64,000 bases of DNA from Leptospira alstonii serovar Sichuan str. 79601. GTDB taxonomy: Bacteria > Spirochaetota > Leptospiria > Leptospirales > Leptospiraceae. A program made the translations under genes and the position numbers. The notes beneath the pieces were generated by a model. The model had not been told where the DNA came from. It saw only the letters and a list, made by a program, of their open reading frames with translations, and did not search any database. The stretch is taken from NCBI RefSeq assembly GCF_000347175.1, contig NZ_ANIK01000116.1, positions 34,952 through 98,951 on the forward strand, in the 5' to 3' direction. Of this stretch, positions 9,830 to 38,888 are shown one piece after another. Every line of letters starts with the position of its first letter. Positions within the stretch are counted from its first letter, which is position 1.

Positions 9830-10198
9830 GGAAATTTATAAATTACTCAGAACTACATAAAATAGTTCCCAGAATTCTGTCTTTAAACGGGGACTCGTTT
9901 CAAAATTTATGGTATTCTAATATGTAGGAATCGGTAATCGATATCTTGCTCCGATCTGAAGACTGTCCCTATAACTGCTTTGTTGTGTAAAAATCGAGTA
10001 AACTTCAATTCTAATTCCCTTGACATTTAGCCGGTGTGGACTAAATCTACCGATCAGGCTGCGGCAATGAGTCTCGAATTTAACTTGTTCTTTCCATTCC
10101 AATAGCGAATCTCCTACCAAGGCCCAATGGATTTGTAAAACGTAAGCAATCATTGGTCGTTAGCAGTAATTTAGCAGTATAACAAATCGGGCGAAAAC
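9830..10198. other. Intergenic, 369 bp, no convincing gene
   Basis: A 78-codon frame exists on the minus strand (9917-10153), but it matches no family known to me and has no clear ribosome binding site. Base composition stays AT-rich like the flanking pseudogenes. The last bases, TATAACAAATCGGGCG before ATG 10199, faintly resemble an integron attC core but lack the required symmetry. Confidence 0.35.
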
Positions 10199-10822
10199 AT
10201 GAATGAATCTTGGATTGACAGATGGAACGATAGATATAGTAAAGATGAGTTTGCTTATGGTGAAAAACCTAACGACTATTTAAAAGAACAATTAGAGAAA
10301 TTGAATGTTGGAAGAATACTTTTTCCGGCGGAAGGCGAAGGACGTAATGCGGTTTTTGCGGCTAAACTTGGTTGGACGGTTTCGGCGTTTGACATCAGCG
10401 TCGAGGGGAAAAAGAAAGCCTTCCGGCTTGCAGAACTTAATAAAGTGACAATCGACTATCAAGTTGGCGAATTGCAGGCGTTGAATTATAACGCCGAACA
10501 ATTTGACGCTATTGCGCTAATTTATGCGCACTTCCCGGCGGATATTAAATCGTCATACCATAAAACATTGGATGGATATTTACGAAAGAACGGATTCGTT
10601 ATCTTTGAAGCGTTTAGTAAAAGACACATCGACTACGTCACTAAAAACGAAAAAGTCGGCGGACCGAAAGAGATCGCGATGTTATTCTCAATGGACGAGT
10701 TAAAAACGGACTTTGCGAATTATGAAATTATAGAGTTAGTAGAAAAGGAAATTGAATTGAGCGAAGGTCTGTTCCATAACGGAAAAGGTTCAGTAATCAG
10801 ATTTGTCGGACGAAAAAAATAA
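10199..10822 (+). CDS. Class I SAM-dependent methyltransferase (TehB/thiopurine-type)
   Basis: 207 residues. The SAM-binding region is [18 protein letters not shown] (motif I, about 42-59), followed by VSAFDIS (acidic end of strand 2) and [12 protein letters not shown] (motif IV). The N-terminus [21 protein letters not shown] is typical of the TehB/UbiE-like group common in Bacteroidota and on integron cassettes. No transmembrane part, so cytosolic. It is alone on its strand, flanked by pseudogenes and non-coding DNA, and its codon use looks more AT-rich than the housekeeping genes. Horizontal acquisition is likely; the substrate is unknown. Confidence 0.8.
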   Translation: MNESWIDRWNDRYSKDEFAYGEKPNDYLKEQLEKLNVGRILFPAEGEGRNAVFAAKLGWTVSAFDISVEGKKKAFRLAELNKVTIDYQVGELQALNYNAEQFDAIALIYAHFPADIKSSYHKTLDGYLRKNGFVIFEAFSKRHIDYVTKNEKVGGPKEIAMLFSMDELKTDFANYEIIELVEKEIELSEGLFHNGKGSVIRFVGRKK

Positions 10823-11039
10823 GATACGCGACTTTGTCGTCGTAGTTTGCAAGACGTTTTGCTAAGGTTGTCTCGTTCCCGGTTTTGCAAAGTGATTCAA
10901 CGGCACATACGAACAATAGAGTTGCCCGAAAAATTAATTTTCCATCCGTTTCTGTTTCATTAAAATTGACGGTTGAAGCAGTTTTGTTAAACTCCACTAC
11001 GGAATTTTTCAACAACTCTATTTTACGCTTTTTAACATT

Positions 11040-11099
11040 ATGCATCACGAATATCCGGAACAATTCCTAAAGGAAGCTTTTAGAGTATTGGAACCGTGA
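11040..11099 (+). pseudogene. Possible fragment of a second methyltransferase
   Basis: The codons read MHHEYPEQFLKEAFRVLEP and stop. The pattern H-E-Y-P-E-x-F-L-K-E-A-F-R-V-L-x-P is what lies around the end of motif IV to motif V in Methyltransf_11 proteins. Nothing upstream in any frame extends it. It is either a relic or chance. Confidence 0.25.
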
Positions 11100-11173
11100 G
11101 CGTAAAGGAGTGTTTTTTGCGCTCGTCCTAAGGGATGTTTGTAATCCTTAGAACGAGTCGTAACGATCGAAGC

Positions 11174-11196
11174 AAAAAATTTACTTCTTCGGAAGT
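11174..11196 (-). terminator. Possible intrinsic terminator after carA and the DUF5808-like gene
   Basis: Read on the minus strand, ACTTC-CGAA-GAAGT forms a 5-bp stem with a four-base loop and is followed by AAATTTTTTG. It lies just after the stop of the DUF5808-like gene, the expected end of the carA transcript. The stem is short. Confidence 0.4.
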
Positions 11197-11208
11197 CGAT
11201 TGTTCGTC

Positions 11209-11403
11209 TTAAAGAAGCCCGGTTTTCCTCGCGATCGCGTAGAAGTTTACACCGTAGCCGAGACCGAGAAAATTTTTAGGGGGAAAAAGATCGTCGGTTT
11301 CCGGATTCCAAACGTCTTTAACGAGAGCCTCTACGGAAAAATCTTTTCCAACGGGTAATCCCAAAATTCTATCGGGAAGTTGCGGAAATTCAGTCATGTT
11401 CAT
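11209..11403 (-). CDS. Small DUF5808-like protein
   Basis: 64 residues. Its ATG overlaps the carA stop by four bases (ATGA), so it is co-translated with carA. The C-terminal half has [20 protein letters not shown], close to the pattern of DUF5808 (VPKrfGxGxTlNF). No signal peptide or membrane segment. Function unknown; the link to carA may be only transcriptional. Confidence 0.6.
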   Translation of the reverse strand: MNMTEFPQLPDRILGLPVGKDFSVEALVKDVWNPETDDLFPPKNFLGLGYGVNFYAIARKTGLL

Positions 11404-12491
11404 TCACCTCTTTTTGTTTTTTCAACGAGATCGTAAAATTTTTGAAATAGATAACGGGAATCATTCGGCCCGGGAGCGCTTTCGGGATGATACTGAACGG
11501 TCAATAAAGGATAACCGGATTTTAAAATTCCTTCCACGCTGTTGTCGTTTAAGTTGATAAAAGAAACGGGCTCATCCTGCTTATGATCGTCGATCACCGC
11601 AAAACCGTGATTTTGCGAAGTGATTTCCACCTGACCGGTTTGCAGATTTTTTACGGGTTGATTTCCGCCTCGATGACCGAATTTCATCTTCTCCGTTTTT
11701 TTTCCTAAAGTAAGCCCGATGATTTGATGACCGAGGCAGATCCCGAAAAGCGGATATCCTTTTTCCATAATTTTTCGGGTCGCGGCGATTGCGTAGTTTA
11801 AAGGCGCCGGATCGCCGGGGCCGTTGGAAAGGAAGAACGCGTCGATTCCTTCTTTCATGATTTCCTCTGCGGGAGTTTCAGCCGGATAAACCGTAACCGC
11901 AAAACCGGTCGCATCCAAAAGACGGAGTATGTTGGTCTTCACACCGTAGTCGTAGACGGCGAGTTTGTATTTTTTACCGGTATGAGTTCCGAAGATATAT
12001 TTTGAATTCGTAGTTACCACTTTCGCAAGGTCGGAATTAACGATTCCCGGAAAGGATTTTACCTTCTCCAAAAACGAAGGAGAATAATCCGGAGCCACGA
12101 AGATTCCTCCGTTCGGAGAACCGTTCGTGCGGATAAACCGAGTCAGTTTGCGCGTGTCGATTCCCTGGATCGCGGGAATCTTATATTCTTTTAAAAATTG
12201 AGATAGGGTTTTTTCGGATTTGAAGTTGGAAGGCCGGTCCACATATTCTTTAACGATCAAACCGCTCGCTTGAATTTTGGAAGATTCCATATTGTCCGGA
12301 TGGATCCCATAGTTCCCGATCATCGGGTAAGTCAGTGTAATGATCTGATTGCAATAGGAAGGATCCGTTAGGATTTCTTGATAACCCGCCATGGAAGTAT
12401 TGAAAACGACTTCTCCGACGGATTCAGTTTCATAGCCGAAGGATTTTCCCTCTAAGATCGTGCCGTTATCGAAAACTAAAAACGCTTTCAT
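11400..12491 (-). CDS. carA: Carbamoyl-phosphate synthase small subunit
   Basis: 363 residues, full length. It supplies ammonia from glutamine to the large subunit CarB for carbamoyl phosphate, used in pyrimidine and arginine synthesis. The N-terminal CPSase small-chain domain has [11 protein letters not shown] and PMIGNYGI. The C-terminal class I amidotransferase domain has the nucleophile Cys in [11 protein letters not shown], the oxyanion motif SNGPGDP and the catalytic His/Glu in [11 protein letters not shown]. carB is not in this window. It is transcribed divergently from thrS across a 133-bp gap. Confidence 0.96.
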   Translation of the reverse strand: MKAFLVFDNGTILEGKSFGYETESVGEVVFNTSMAGYQEILTDPSYCNQIITLTYPMIGNYGIHPDNMESSKIQASGLIVKEYVDRPSNFKSEKTLSQFLKEYKIPAIQGIDTRKLTRFIRTNGSPNGGIFVAPDYSPSFLEKVKSFPGIVNSDLAKVVTTNSKYIFGTHTGKKYKLAVYDYGVKTNILRLLDATGFAVTVYPAETPAEEIMKEGIDAFFLSNGPGDPAPLNYAIAATRKIMEKGYPLFGICLGHQIIGLTLGKKTEKMKFGHRGGNQPVKNLQTGQVEITSQNHGFAVIDDHKQDEPVSFINLNDNSVEGILKSGYPLLTVQYHPESAPGPNDSRYLFQKFYDLVEKTKRGE

Positions 12492-12624
12492 CTTTTACAA
12501 ACTGGATGAGGTGGTGACTAGAGTCAACACAGGTTTTTCTCCCATAAATGCAAATCGATTGAAAAATATGTCCGATTTTTGCGAATGGAAAGCGGAAATC
12601 CCAATTTAGTTCCTGGAAAAGAAT

Positions 12625-15478
<2,854 letters not shown>

Positions 15479-15505
15479 TTTCCGGAAAGGACCTAAAAGG
15501 TAGAT

Positions 15506-16065
<560 letters not shown>

Positions 16066-16087
16066 ACATCCGGCCTGACCAAAATCG

Positions 16088-16115
16088 ACAGCTCTGTACA
16101 TACAGGGCTGTTTTT
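16088..16115 (+). terminator. Intrinsic terminator after rplT
   Basis: ACAGCTCTGT (16088-16097) pairs with ACAGGGCTGT (16102-16111), ten pairs with one G-T wobble, a four-base loop and a run of T. It closes the infC-rpmI-rplT transcript. Confidence 0.8.
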
Positions 16116-16150
16116 CGTTTTTCGAGAATGTTTTTAAGGGAGAATCAGAT

Positions 16151-16795
<645 letters not shown>

Positions 16796-16802
16796 ATTTC
16801 AG

Positions 16803-17114
16803 ATGGATCTCCGCAGGGTAAAAGTCCGAATCCTCGGAGAGGAATATACGATCCTCAGCGAAGCGGGGGATGACTACATTTATTCTCTGGCGGAAGACGT
16901 GGATCGCAAACTCAGAGAGCTTGGAGTCGGAATGCCCGGCGCTTCCAGGCAAAAACTTGCCATCTTAGCCGCGCTCAACTTTGCGGACGAACTGCAACAA
17001 GCGAAAGAAATCAAAAACGAACCGTCGCCCGTTCCTATGGGAACCGGAGAAATCGAAGAAAAAACCCGCAAGCTAATTACGATGTTGGAAGAAGGAATCA
17101 TCGGAGAACTTTGA
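16803..17114 (+). CDS. zapA: Cell division protein ZapA
   Basis: 103 residues. The ZapA pattern is clear: VKVRILGEEYTILSEAGDDYIYSLAEDVD, then ILAALNFADELQQAKE (given here in pieces), and a terminal helix. ZapA bundles FtsZ filaments at midcell. It is preceded by the zapB-like gene and followed 42 bases later by formyl-THF cyclo-ligase. In many proteobacteria 6S RNA lies between zapA and that gene; the gap here is far too short. Confidence 0.85.
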   Translation: MDLRRVKVRILGEEYTILSEAGDDYIYSLAEDVDRKLRELGVGMPGASRQKLAILAALNFADELQQAKEIKNEPSPVPMGTGEIEEKTRKLITMLEEGIIGEL

Positions 17115-17156
17115 TTTTTTCTTTGGTTTAAAATTAGATCCCCTTAGTAATCCTCG

Positions 17157-17687
17157 TTGAAACTTCAGTCTAGAAACGCACTCAGAACTCTGCTTACCCT
17201 TTTAGAAGAAAGGGAGAAAAAAGACCTCGCTATTCTCGAATTTTTAAAAGAAATCACGATCGGCGCACAAAAGATTATCGCATACTCTCCCGATAAATGG
17301 GAAGTAAAGATCGATCCAAAAGTTTTGGGTTGGACCGATTCCGGAAAGGAAATTTATTTCCCGAAGATCGTAGATCGAAAATTGGAGTTTATTCTTCCGA
17401 AAGCCTGGGAAGAGGGTCCGTTTGGGATTTGGGAGCCTAAGGGAACAAAAGCCTTGAATTTTCACGACGCGGAATGGATTGTCGTGCCTGCTTTGGGTTA
17501 CGACGAGTTCGGTTACCGTCTCGGACGCGGAGGAGGTTTTTATGACAGAACTCTTTCCGAAGCGGATCCGACTCGATTGATCGGACTTACTTATGAGGAA
17601 CTCTTTCCTGCTAGCTTTCCAAAGGAAAAGCACGATATAAGGGTAGGCCGAATCATTACGGAGAAAAAAAATTATCGAATCGTCTGA
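17157..17687 (+). CDS. 5-formyltetrahydrofolate cyclo-ligase
   Basis: 176 residues. It converts 5-formyl-THF to 5,10-methenyl-THF using ATP. The family motif is LGRGGGFYDRTL (about 119-130), preceded by WIVVPALGYDEFGYR. The start is TTG 17157: an in-frame stop lies three codons upstream and no ATG is available near the N-terminus. It is somewhat short for the family, and the N-terminal basic helix (SRNALRTLL) is reduced. Confidence 0.88.
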   Translation: MKLQSRNALRTLLTLLEEREKKDLAILEFLKEITIGAQKIIAYSPDKWEVKIDPKVLGWTDSGKEIYFPKIVDRKLEFILPKAWEEGPFGIWEPKGTKALNFHDAEWIVVPALGYDEFGYRLGRGGGFYDRTLSEADPTRLIGLTYEELFPASFPKEKHDIRVGRIITEKKNYRIV

Positions 17688-18127
17688 AAAAACGTTAAAA
17701 TACTGTCTATTTGAAATATCGAGCGATCTTAGTGCACGCTTCGTCGGAATTGTTACGCCGAGTTCAGAGCGGATCCTAAAGTTGTAAGTCTTATAAACTC
17801 AATGTTTCGTTCCTAAATTCAAACACAACCTATTAAGGATCGTGTGATAGAATTTGCCACGGGGTTATTCGGTAAATGTATGGGCGCGAGATCCGTAAAA
17901 GGGATTGGAGGCCGATACAAAACCGTCGATTTTATTTCGGAATACTTTCGCGGCCATTGACGTTAGTATGTAACTTTGATCGGATCGAAAAAAAGGTTTC
18001 TCTTTGGAAAAGTGCGAGAATTTTTAGATTTAGGAATTTCTTTCTTTCTATTGTTCTTGAAAAACAAATTACAATCTGTTCTATAGATTGATCCCGGATT
18101 TTTATGGAGCACCGTTAGGTAATAATC
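17688..18127. other. Intergenic upstream of the che operon, 440 bp
   Basis: No convincing gene. A piece of the 6.6/33.1-kb repeat (CGAGTTCAGAG, about 17759) is present. A weak promoter candidate is TTGAAA at 18057-18062 with TCTATA 17 bases downstream, about 45 bases before cheW. No 6S-like structure is recognised. Confidence 0.35.
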
Positions 18128-21861
<3,734 letters not shown>

Positions 21862-21866
21862 TTTCG

Positions 21867-23307
<1,441 letters not shown>

Positions 23308-23323
23308 GGTAGATTTCTTTTGA

Positions 23324-28625
<5,302 letters not shown>

Positions 28626-28634
28626 CCCCCAACA

Positions 28635-28666
<32 letters not shown>

Positions 28667-28677
28667 ACCTACGCCCC

Positions 28678-30360
<1,683 letters not shown>

Positions 30361-30372
30361 AAACTTAGAATT

Positions 30373-31115
<743 letters not shown>

Positions 31116-31116
<1 letters not shown>

Positions 31117-31736
31117 TGCTTACACTGGCATTGCCTAAAGGAAGATTGGCTACGGAGAGTATCGATCTGATGATCTCCAAGGGATGGCTTTCCGCAAAAC
31201 CCGATCCTGATTCCAAAGAACTGATTTACAACGACCCCAAAGGAAAAATTCGAATTCTACTCGTGCGCTCCCAAGACGTTGCGACCTACGTGGAACAATG
31301 CGCCGCGGACGCGGGAATCAGCGGCTGGGACGTCCTTAAAGAAGGCGGTTACGATCTTGTGACTCCTTTGGATTTAAAAATCGGCAAGTGCAGACTTTCC
31401 CTCGCGGCCCCGGAAGGGTTTACGCTCGAAGCGCGTCACCGCAAGATCAGAGTGGCGACTAAATATCCGAACCTTACACGCGAATTCTTTTTTCACAAAG
31501 GATTGTCCTGCGAAATTTTCAAACTCTACGGAAGTATCGAGCTGGCCCCGCTTGTCGGTCTTTCCGACTGCATTGTGGATTTGGTTTCCACCGGTGGAAC
31601 CCTCAAAGCAAACGGTCTCAAAGAGCTGGACATAATTTTGGAATCTTCGGCTCGTCTCGTTTTCAACCGTTCCTCTTTGTATGGAAAACGAAAGGAAGCG
31701 GTGGATTTTATGGATTCTCTTTCTAATTGCTCGTAA
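31116..31736 (+). CDS. hisG: ATP phosphoribosyltransferase, short form
   Basis: 206 residues, the short HisG (the long form has a C-terminal regulatory domain). Motifs: [15 protein letters not shown], then [16 protein letters not shown], the PRPP loop region. It catalyses the first step of histidine synthesis. Short HisG normally needs HisZ as a regulatory partner; no hisZ is in the window. ATG overlaps the preceding TGA by one base. Confidence 0.93.
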
Positions 31737-31763
31737 AAGAGTCTTCGTTCTTTCCTTTTATTC

Positions 31764-32035
<272 letters not shown>

Positions 32036-32040
32036 TTCCT

Positions 32041-33048
<1,008 letters not shown>

Positions 33049-33076
33049 CGAACAAATCCGAAATCGATTGTATGTT

Positions 33077-33144
33077 GCGATTCCATAGAGAGCGTTTCAC
33101 CGAGTTCAGAGAGTGATGAATTGAAAGCTCCGCGCTTTAGTTTC
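33077..33144 (+). repeat. Second copy of the 6.6-kb interspersed repeat
   Basis: GCGATTCCATAGAGAGCGTT at 33077 aligns to 6599-6664 over about 66 bases with few differences (CATAGAG, TTTCACCGAGTTCAGA, GTGAT, GCGCTTTAG shared). It lies just after plsX, as the first copy lies just after the receptor gene. Confidence 0.7.
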
Positions 33145-33191
33145 CATTCGCCCAGATTTTCAACCGACGAACTCACGTTATCTACGGCAAA

Positions 33192-34202
<1,011 letters not shown>

Positions 34203-34234
34203 CTTAAGCTCTCTAGCCAGTTTTATTTTGCCCG

Positions 34235-34265
<31 letters not shown>

Positions 34266-34333
34266 CCTTCCTAACTTGTATTCTCTTTGAAACATATATA
34301 TTTTCCATTTAGAAAGCTTCTTAGGAGATAACG

Positions 34334-35428
34334 ATGGGTTGGTTGAGAAAAATTGCGGCCATATTCGGGATTCTTTTCGGATCCCTTTTGATTTTGATCT
34401 ACTTGATTACGTATCATCCGGATCAAGAGCAACCTGCGGACATTGTCTGTAATGAGAACGCTCCGATCTTAAAATCGGATTTTAAGATCAAAGTTTTGGT
34501 GTGGAATGTGCAATATCTCGCCGGTAAAAAAAGGGTTTTTTGGTACGACTTGCCTAACGGCGACGGACCGGACATCGGACCTTCCCGAGAGGAAATCGAA
34601 GAGACTCTCAAAAAAGTAACGGACTACATTCGTTCGGAAGATCCCGACGTGATTCTTTTACAGGAGCTTCATGACGGGGCTAAGAACACGTTTCAGGAAG
34701 ATCAACTGGAAAGAGTTCTTTCGCAGATCGGATCTTCGTATGTGTGTAGAAGCGAAGCCTTTTACTGGAAGTCCCTTTTTGTTCCACATCCTAAAATTTG
34801 GGGAAGTGTGGGAATGAAACTCGCTACGATCAGTAAATATAAAATTTCCGACGGTATCCGACATTCTTTACCTCTCATACCCGCGGATCCTATTTCGACT
34901 CAGTTTAATTTGAAGAGGGCGATTCTTCAGAACGATTTTCCGATCGAAGGAGGAGATAAGTTTACGGCGCTGAACACCCACCTCGACGCATTTTCCCAAG
35001 GAACGGATACGATGCATAGACAGGTGGAGACGATTGCCGGGCTTTTAAAGGAACTGGATCTTGCGGGACATTATTGGGTATTGGGCGGGGATTTCAATTT
35101 ACTTCCGCCCGGTTTCGATCGAAAGGCCATGCATCCCAACGCCTCCTTTTTTTATTCGGACGAACAGGAAATCAAACCTCTCTTTGATAGATGGAGTTCC
35201 GCCGTTCCATTCAATATTTTGAATGGACCTGAAAGAGAAAAATATTATACGTATTACGCGAATGATCCCGCGATCGGCAAACCGGATCGGACGATTGATT
35301 ATATCTTTTATTCTTCCAATTTGAAACAATCCGGATATAAGGCGGATCAGAAGACGGTTCTTTGGACCGTCTCGGATCATTTCCCTCAGATCGGAAATTA
35401 TCGAACGACTCAGGCTCGGAGCGAGTAA
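34334..35428 (+). CDS. Endonuclease/exonuclease/phosphatase-family protein, membrane-anchored
   Basis: 364 residues with a hydrophobic N-terminal segment (about 7-26). EEP superfamily motifs: VWNVQYLAG (Asn metal site), ILLQELHDG (catalytic Glu), LNTHLDAF (His), [13 protein letters not shown] (Asp/Asn) and TVSDHFPQ (terminal Asp-His). AGGAGAT lies five bases before ATG 34334. These enzymes cleave phosphodiester bonds in nucleic acids, phospholipids or inositol phosphates; the anchor and extracytoplasmic location hint at a lipid or extracellular substrate. Confidence 0.82.
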   Translation: MGWLRKIAAIFGILFGSLLILIYLITYHPDQEQPADIVCNENAPILKSDFKIKVLVWNVQYLAGKKRVFWYDLPNGDGPDIGPSREEIEETLKKVTDYIRSEDPDVILLQELHDGAKNTFQEDQLERVLSQIGSSYVCRSEAFYWKSLFVPHPKIWGSVGMKLATISKYKISDGIRHSLPLIPADPISTQFNLKRAILQNDFPIEGGDKFTALNTHLDAFSQGTDTMHRQVETIAGLLKELDLAGHYWVLGGDFNLLPPGFDRKAMHPNASFFYSDEQEIKPLFDRWSSAVPFNILNGPEREKYYTYYANDPAIGKPDRTIDYIFYSSNLKQSGYKADQKTVLWTVSDHFPQIGNYRTTQARSE

Positions 35429-35555
35429 TCCGTATGCCGAGTTTTCAGAAACGAATAACTCGACGACGATTGTTCGGCTGTCGAACGCGAGAGGAACGCT
35501 TGCCAAACCGAAAGCGGATAATTCTCTGGAGGAAAGAACTTGGAAAAGGAAGTAT

Positions 35556-36014
35556 ATGAGACCTTTTAAGATATTAGGAATCCAGCAGATTGCGGTGGGC
35601 GGCGAAGACAAAAAGAAACTCGAAACTTTTTGGGTGGATATACTGGGGCTTGAAAAAACGGGAACGTTTAAAAGCGAAAAAGAAAACGTAGACGAAGACA
35701 TACTCAGAATCGGTAAGGGCGCTTACGCGGTCGAAGTCGACATTATGCAACCGATCGATGCGAACAAAAGTCCGAAAGTTCACGAACCGAAACTCAATCA
35801 TATTGGACTTTGGGTGGACGACATTCACAAAGCCGTGGAGTGGCTGACCTCAAAAGGAGTTCGTTTCACACCGGGTGGAATTCGTAAAGGCGCCGCCGGA
35901 TACGACGTATGTTTCATTCATCCGAAAGGAAACGAAGAATTTCCGTATTCATCCGAAGGCGTGCTTGTGGAACTGGTGCAAGCGCCCGCGGACGTAATCA
36001 AAGCTCTCGGCTAA
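35556..36014 (+). CDS. VOC-family (glyoxalase-like) protein
   Basis: 152 residues. Two beta-alpha-beta-beta-beta modules: [24 protein letters not shown] and [20 protein letters not shown], with metal-ligand positions His (LNHIG) and Glu (VLVELVQ) as in lactoylglutathione lyase or methylmalonyl-CoA epimerase relatives. Its exact substrate cannot be called. AAAGGAAG precedes ATG 35556. Confidence 0.75.
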   Translation: MRPFKILGIQQIAVGGEDKKKLETFWVDILGLEKTGTFKSEKENVDEDILRIGKGAYAVEVDIMQPIDANKSPKVHEPKLNHIGLWVDDIHKAVEWLTSKGVRFTPGGIRKGAAGYDVCFIHPKGNEEFPYSSEGVLVELVQAPADVIKALG

Positions 36015-36408
36015 ATATTTTCGGGGCGTGCCCATTTTAGTGGATGGGTTTTAGGGGTCAGATGTCAGGGGCGTGCCCCGGCGCTTTGCGCCGGGTCGCG
36101 CTCTTCGTTTCAATCTGCAACGCACCATTTCAAACTTTTCGTATATTCCAGTTTCTGCATTTAACTCATGGTGCGTTGCAGGATTTCCACTACGATCGCT
36201 CACGCATGCATGTTAGTGGATAGGTTTTAGGGGTCAGCATATTAGATGTCAGTGGATAGGAGTCAGATGTCAGGGTTAAAATTTTTCCGATTTTATCCAT
36301 AACGGCGCACGGAAGAAATCTAAGTTTACCGTTCGTTTAAAAACGTAGTAGTTCCCACGTTTTAGGGATCAGTGGATAGGTTTTAGGACTTTACAAGTGG
36401 ATAAGGAA
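36015..36408. repeat. Micro-repeat-rich intergenic region, 394 bp
   Basis: No gene seen. Holds several copies of AGTGGATAGG and TCAGATGTCAGG words, a perfect 8-bp hairpin CCCGGCGC-TTT-GCGCCGGG (36077-36095) and a long inverted repeat at 36115-36181. The same words occur at 14.6, 55.2 and 63.7 kb (in part). Confidence 0.6.
36115..36181. repeat. 14-bp perfect inverted repeat
   Basis: CTGCAACGCACCAT (36115-36128) and its exact complement at 36168-36181, separated by 39 bases. It could form a hairpin or mark the ends of a small element; no T-run follows, so it is not an obvious terminator. Confidence 0.6.
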
Positions 36409-37896
<1,488 letters not shown>

Positions 37897-37920
37897 GGAA
37901 AATTCTAATACCGAGCCGTT

Positions 37921-38295
<375 letters not shown>

Positions 38296-38297
38296 TC

Positions 38298-38852
38298 TCA
38301 ATTTTCCTTCGTAAAGTATGCAGAAAGCGTAAAGAACGAATGTTGATCGTCCACCGGAGCTATATCGTAAGAAAGAGGTCCGTCCGACTTTCTCGCAATA
38401 TCTATCAAACCGACTCCCGCACCTTTGCTGTCTTCGGGTCTGTTAGAGCGTAACTGTTTTTGGTAATAAGTTTTTAACTCATCTCTTGACATCGAATTGA
38501 TTTTTTCGCATTTTTTTTTCAACGATTCGATTTTTTCATTTAGTACAAGATTTCCGGCTGAAACATTATAGCCAACCGATTTTTCATCGACCCTTATGAT
38601 GCCGACTCCGCTTTCCCTTCCGTCTTCGAGAGCCTTTCTTTCCGCGGAATAGTGCAACATGTTCTGAGCGAGTTCGATGAAAACCGCAAAGATTTTTTTA
38701 ATTTTCGATTCCGTGCTTAGAGACGTTCGGATCATAGAACCGAACTCCGTCAGAACTTCCTGCGATAGACGACCTTTAAAGGAAACAATGAATTGGTAAT
38801 CGTAGGCGTCTCTATATTGTTTAAACAGATCTAGGGACTTGTTTTCCTTCAT
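38298..38852 (-). CDS. siaB: SiaB-family protein kinase
   Basis: 184 residues, HATPase-like. The N box is FIELAQNMLHYS, the glycine-rich parts are GVGIIRV and SKGAGVGLIDIARKS. SiaB proteins phosphorylate SiaC on Thr. It overlaps siaC by a few bases and lies 36 bases after the kinase/phosphatase gene. A paralogue occurs at 50183-50710. Confidence 0.85.
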   Translation of the reverse strand: MKENKSLDLFKQYRDAYDYQFIVSFKGRLSQEVLTEFGSMIRTSLSTESKIKKIFAVFIELAQNMLHYSAERKALEDGRESGVGIIRVDEKSVGYNVSAGNLVLNEKIESLKKKCEKINSMSRDELKTYYQKQLRSNRPEDSKGAGVGLIDIARKSDGPLSYDIAPVDDQHSFFTLSAYFTKEN

Positions 38853-38888
38853 TTCGTTTTAACATACTCCTATATTTTGTTCGCTTGG

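Larger units (their letters stand above)
10823..11208. other. Intergenic, 386 bp, with a methyltransferase-like remnant and inverted repeats
   Basis: Holds a 19-codon stretch (11040-11099) resembling the end of a methyltransferase core, an imperfect 12-bp inverted repeat (CTCGTCCTAAGG at 11122-11133 with 11146-11157, one mismatch) and a possible minus-strand terminator nearer the DUF5808-like gene. No intact gene is seen. Confidence 0.4.

Noticed and set aside
9917..10153. 78-codon minus-strand frame
   Set aside because: No family match, no ribosome site, and composition like flanking non-coding DNA.
10140..10200. Integron attC-like site before the methyltransferase
   Set aside because: TATAACAAATCGGGCG resembles the start of some attC sites, but the partner core GTTRRRY and the imperfect palindrome are missing, and no integrase is seen.
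11122..11157. Terminator downstream of carA formed by the 12-bp inverted repeat
   Set aside because: One mismatch and no T-run on either side in the right orientation; the smaller stem at 11174-11196 is a better candidate.
17115..17156. 6S RNA between zapA and the cyclo-ligase gene
   Set aside because: The gap is only 42 bases; 6S needs about 180.
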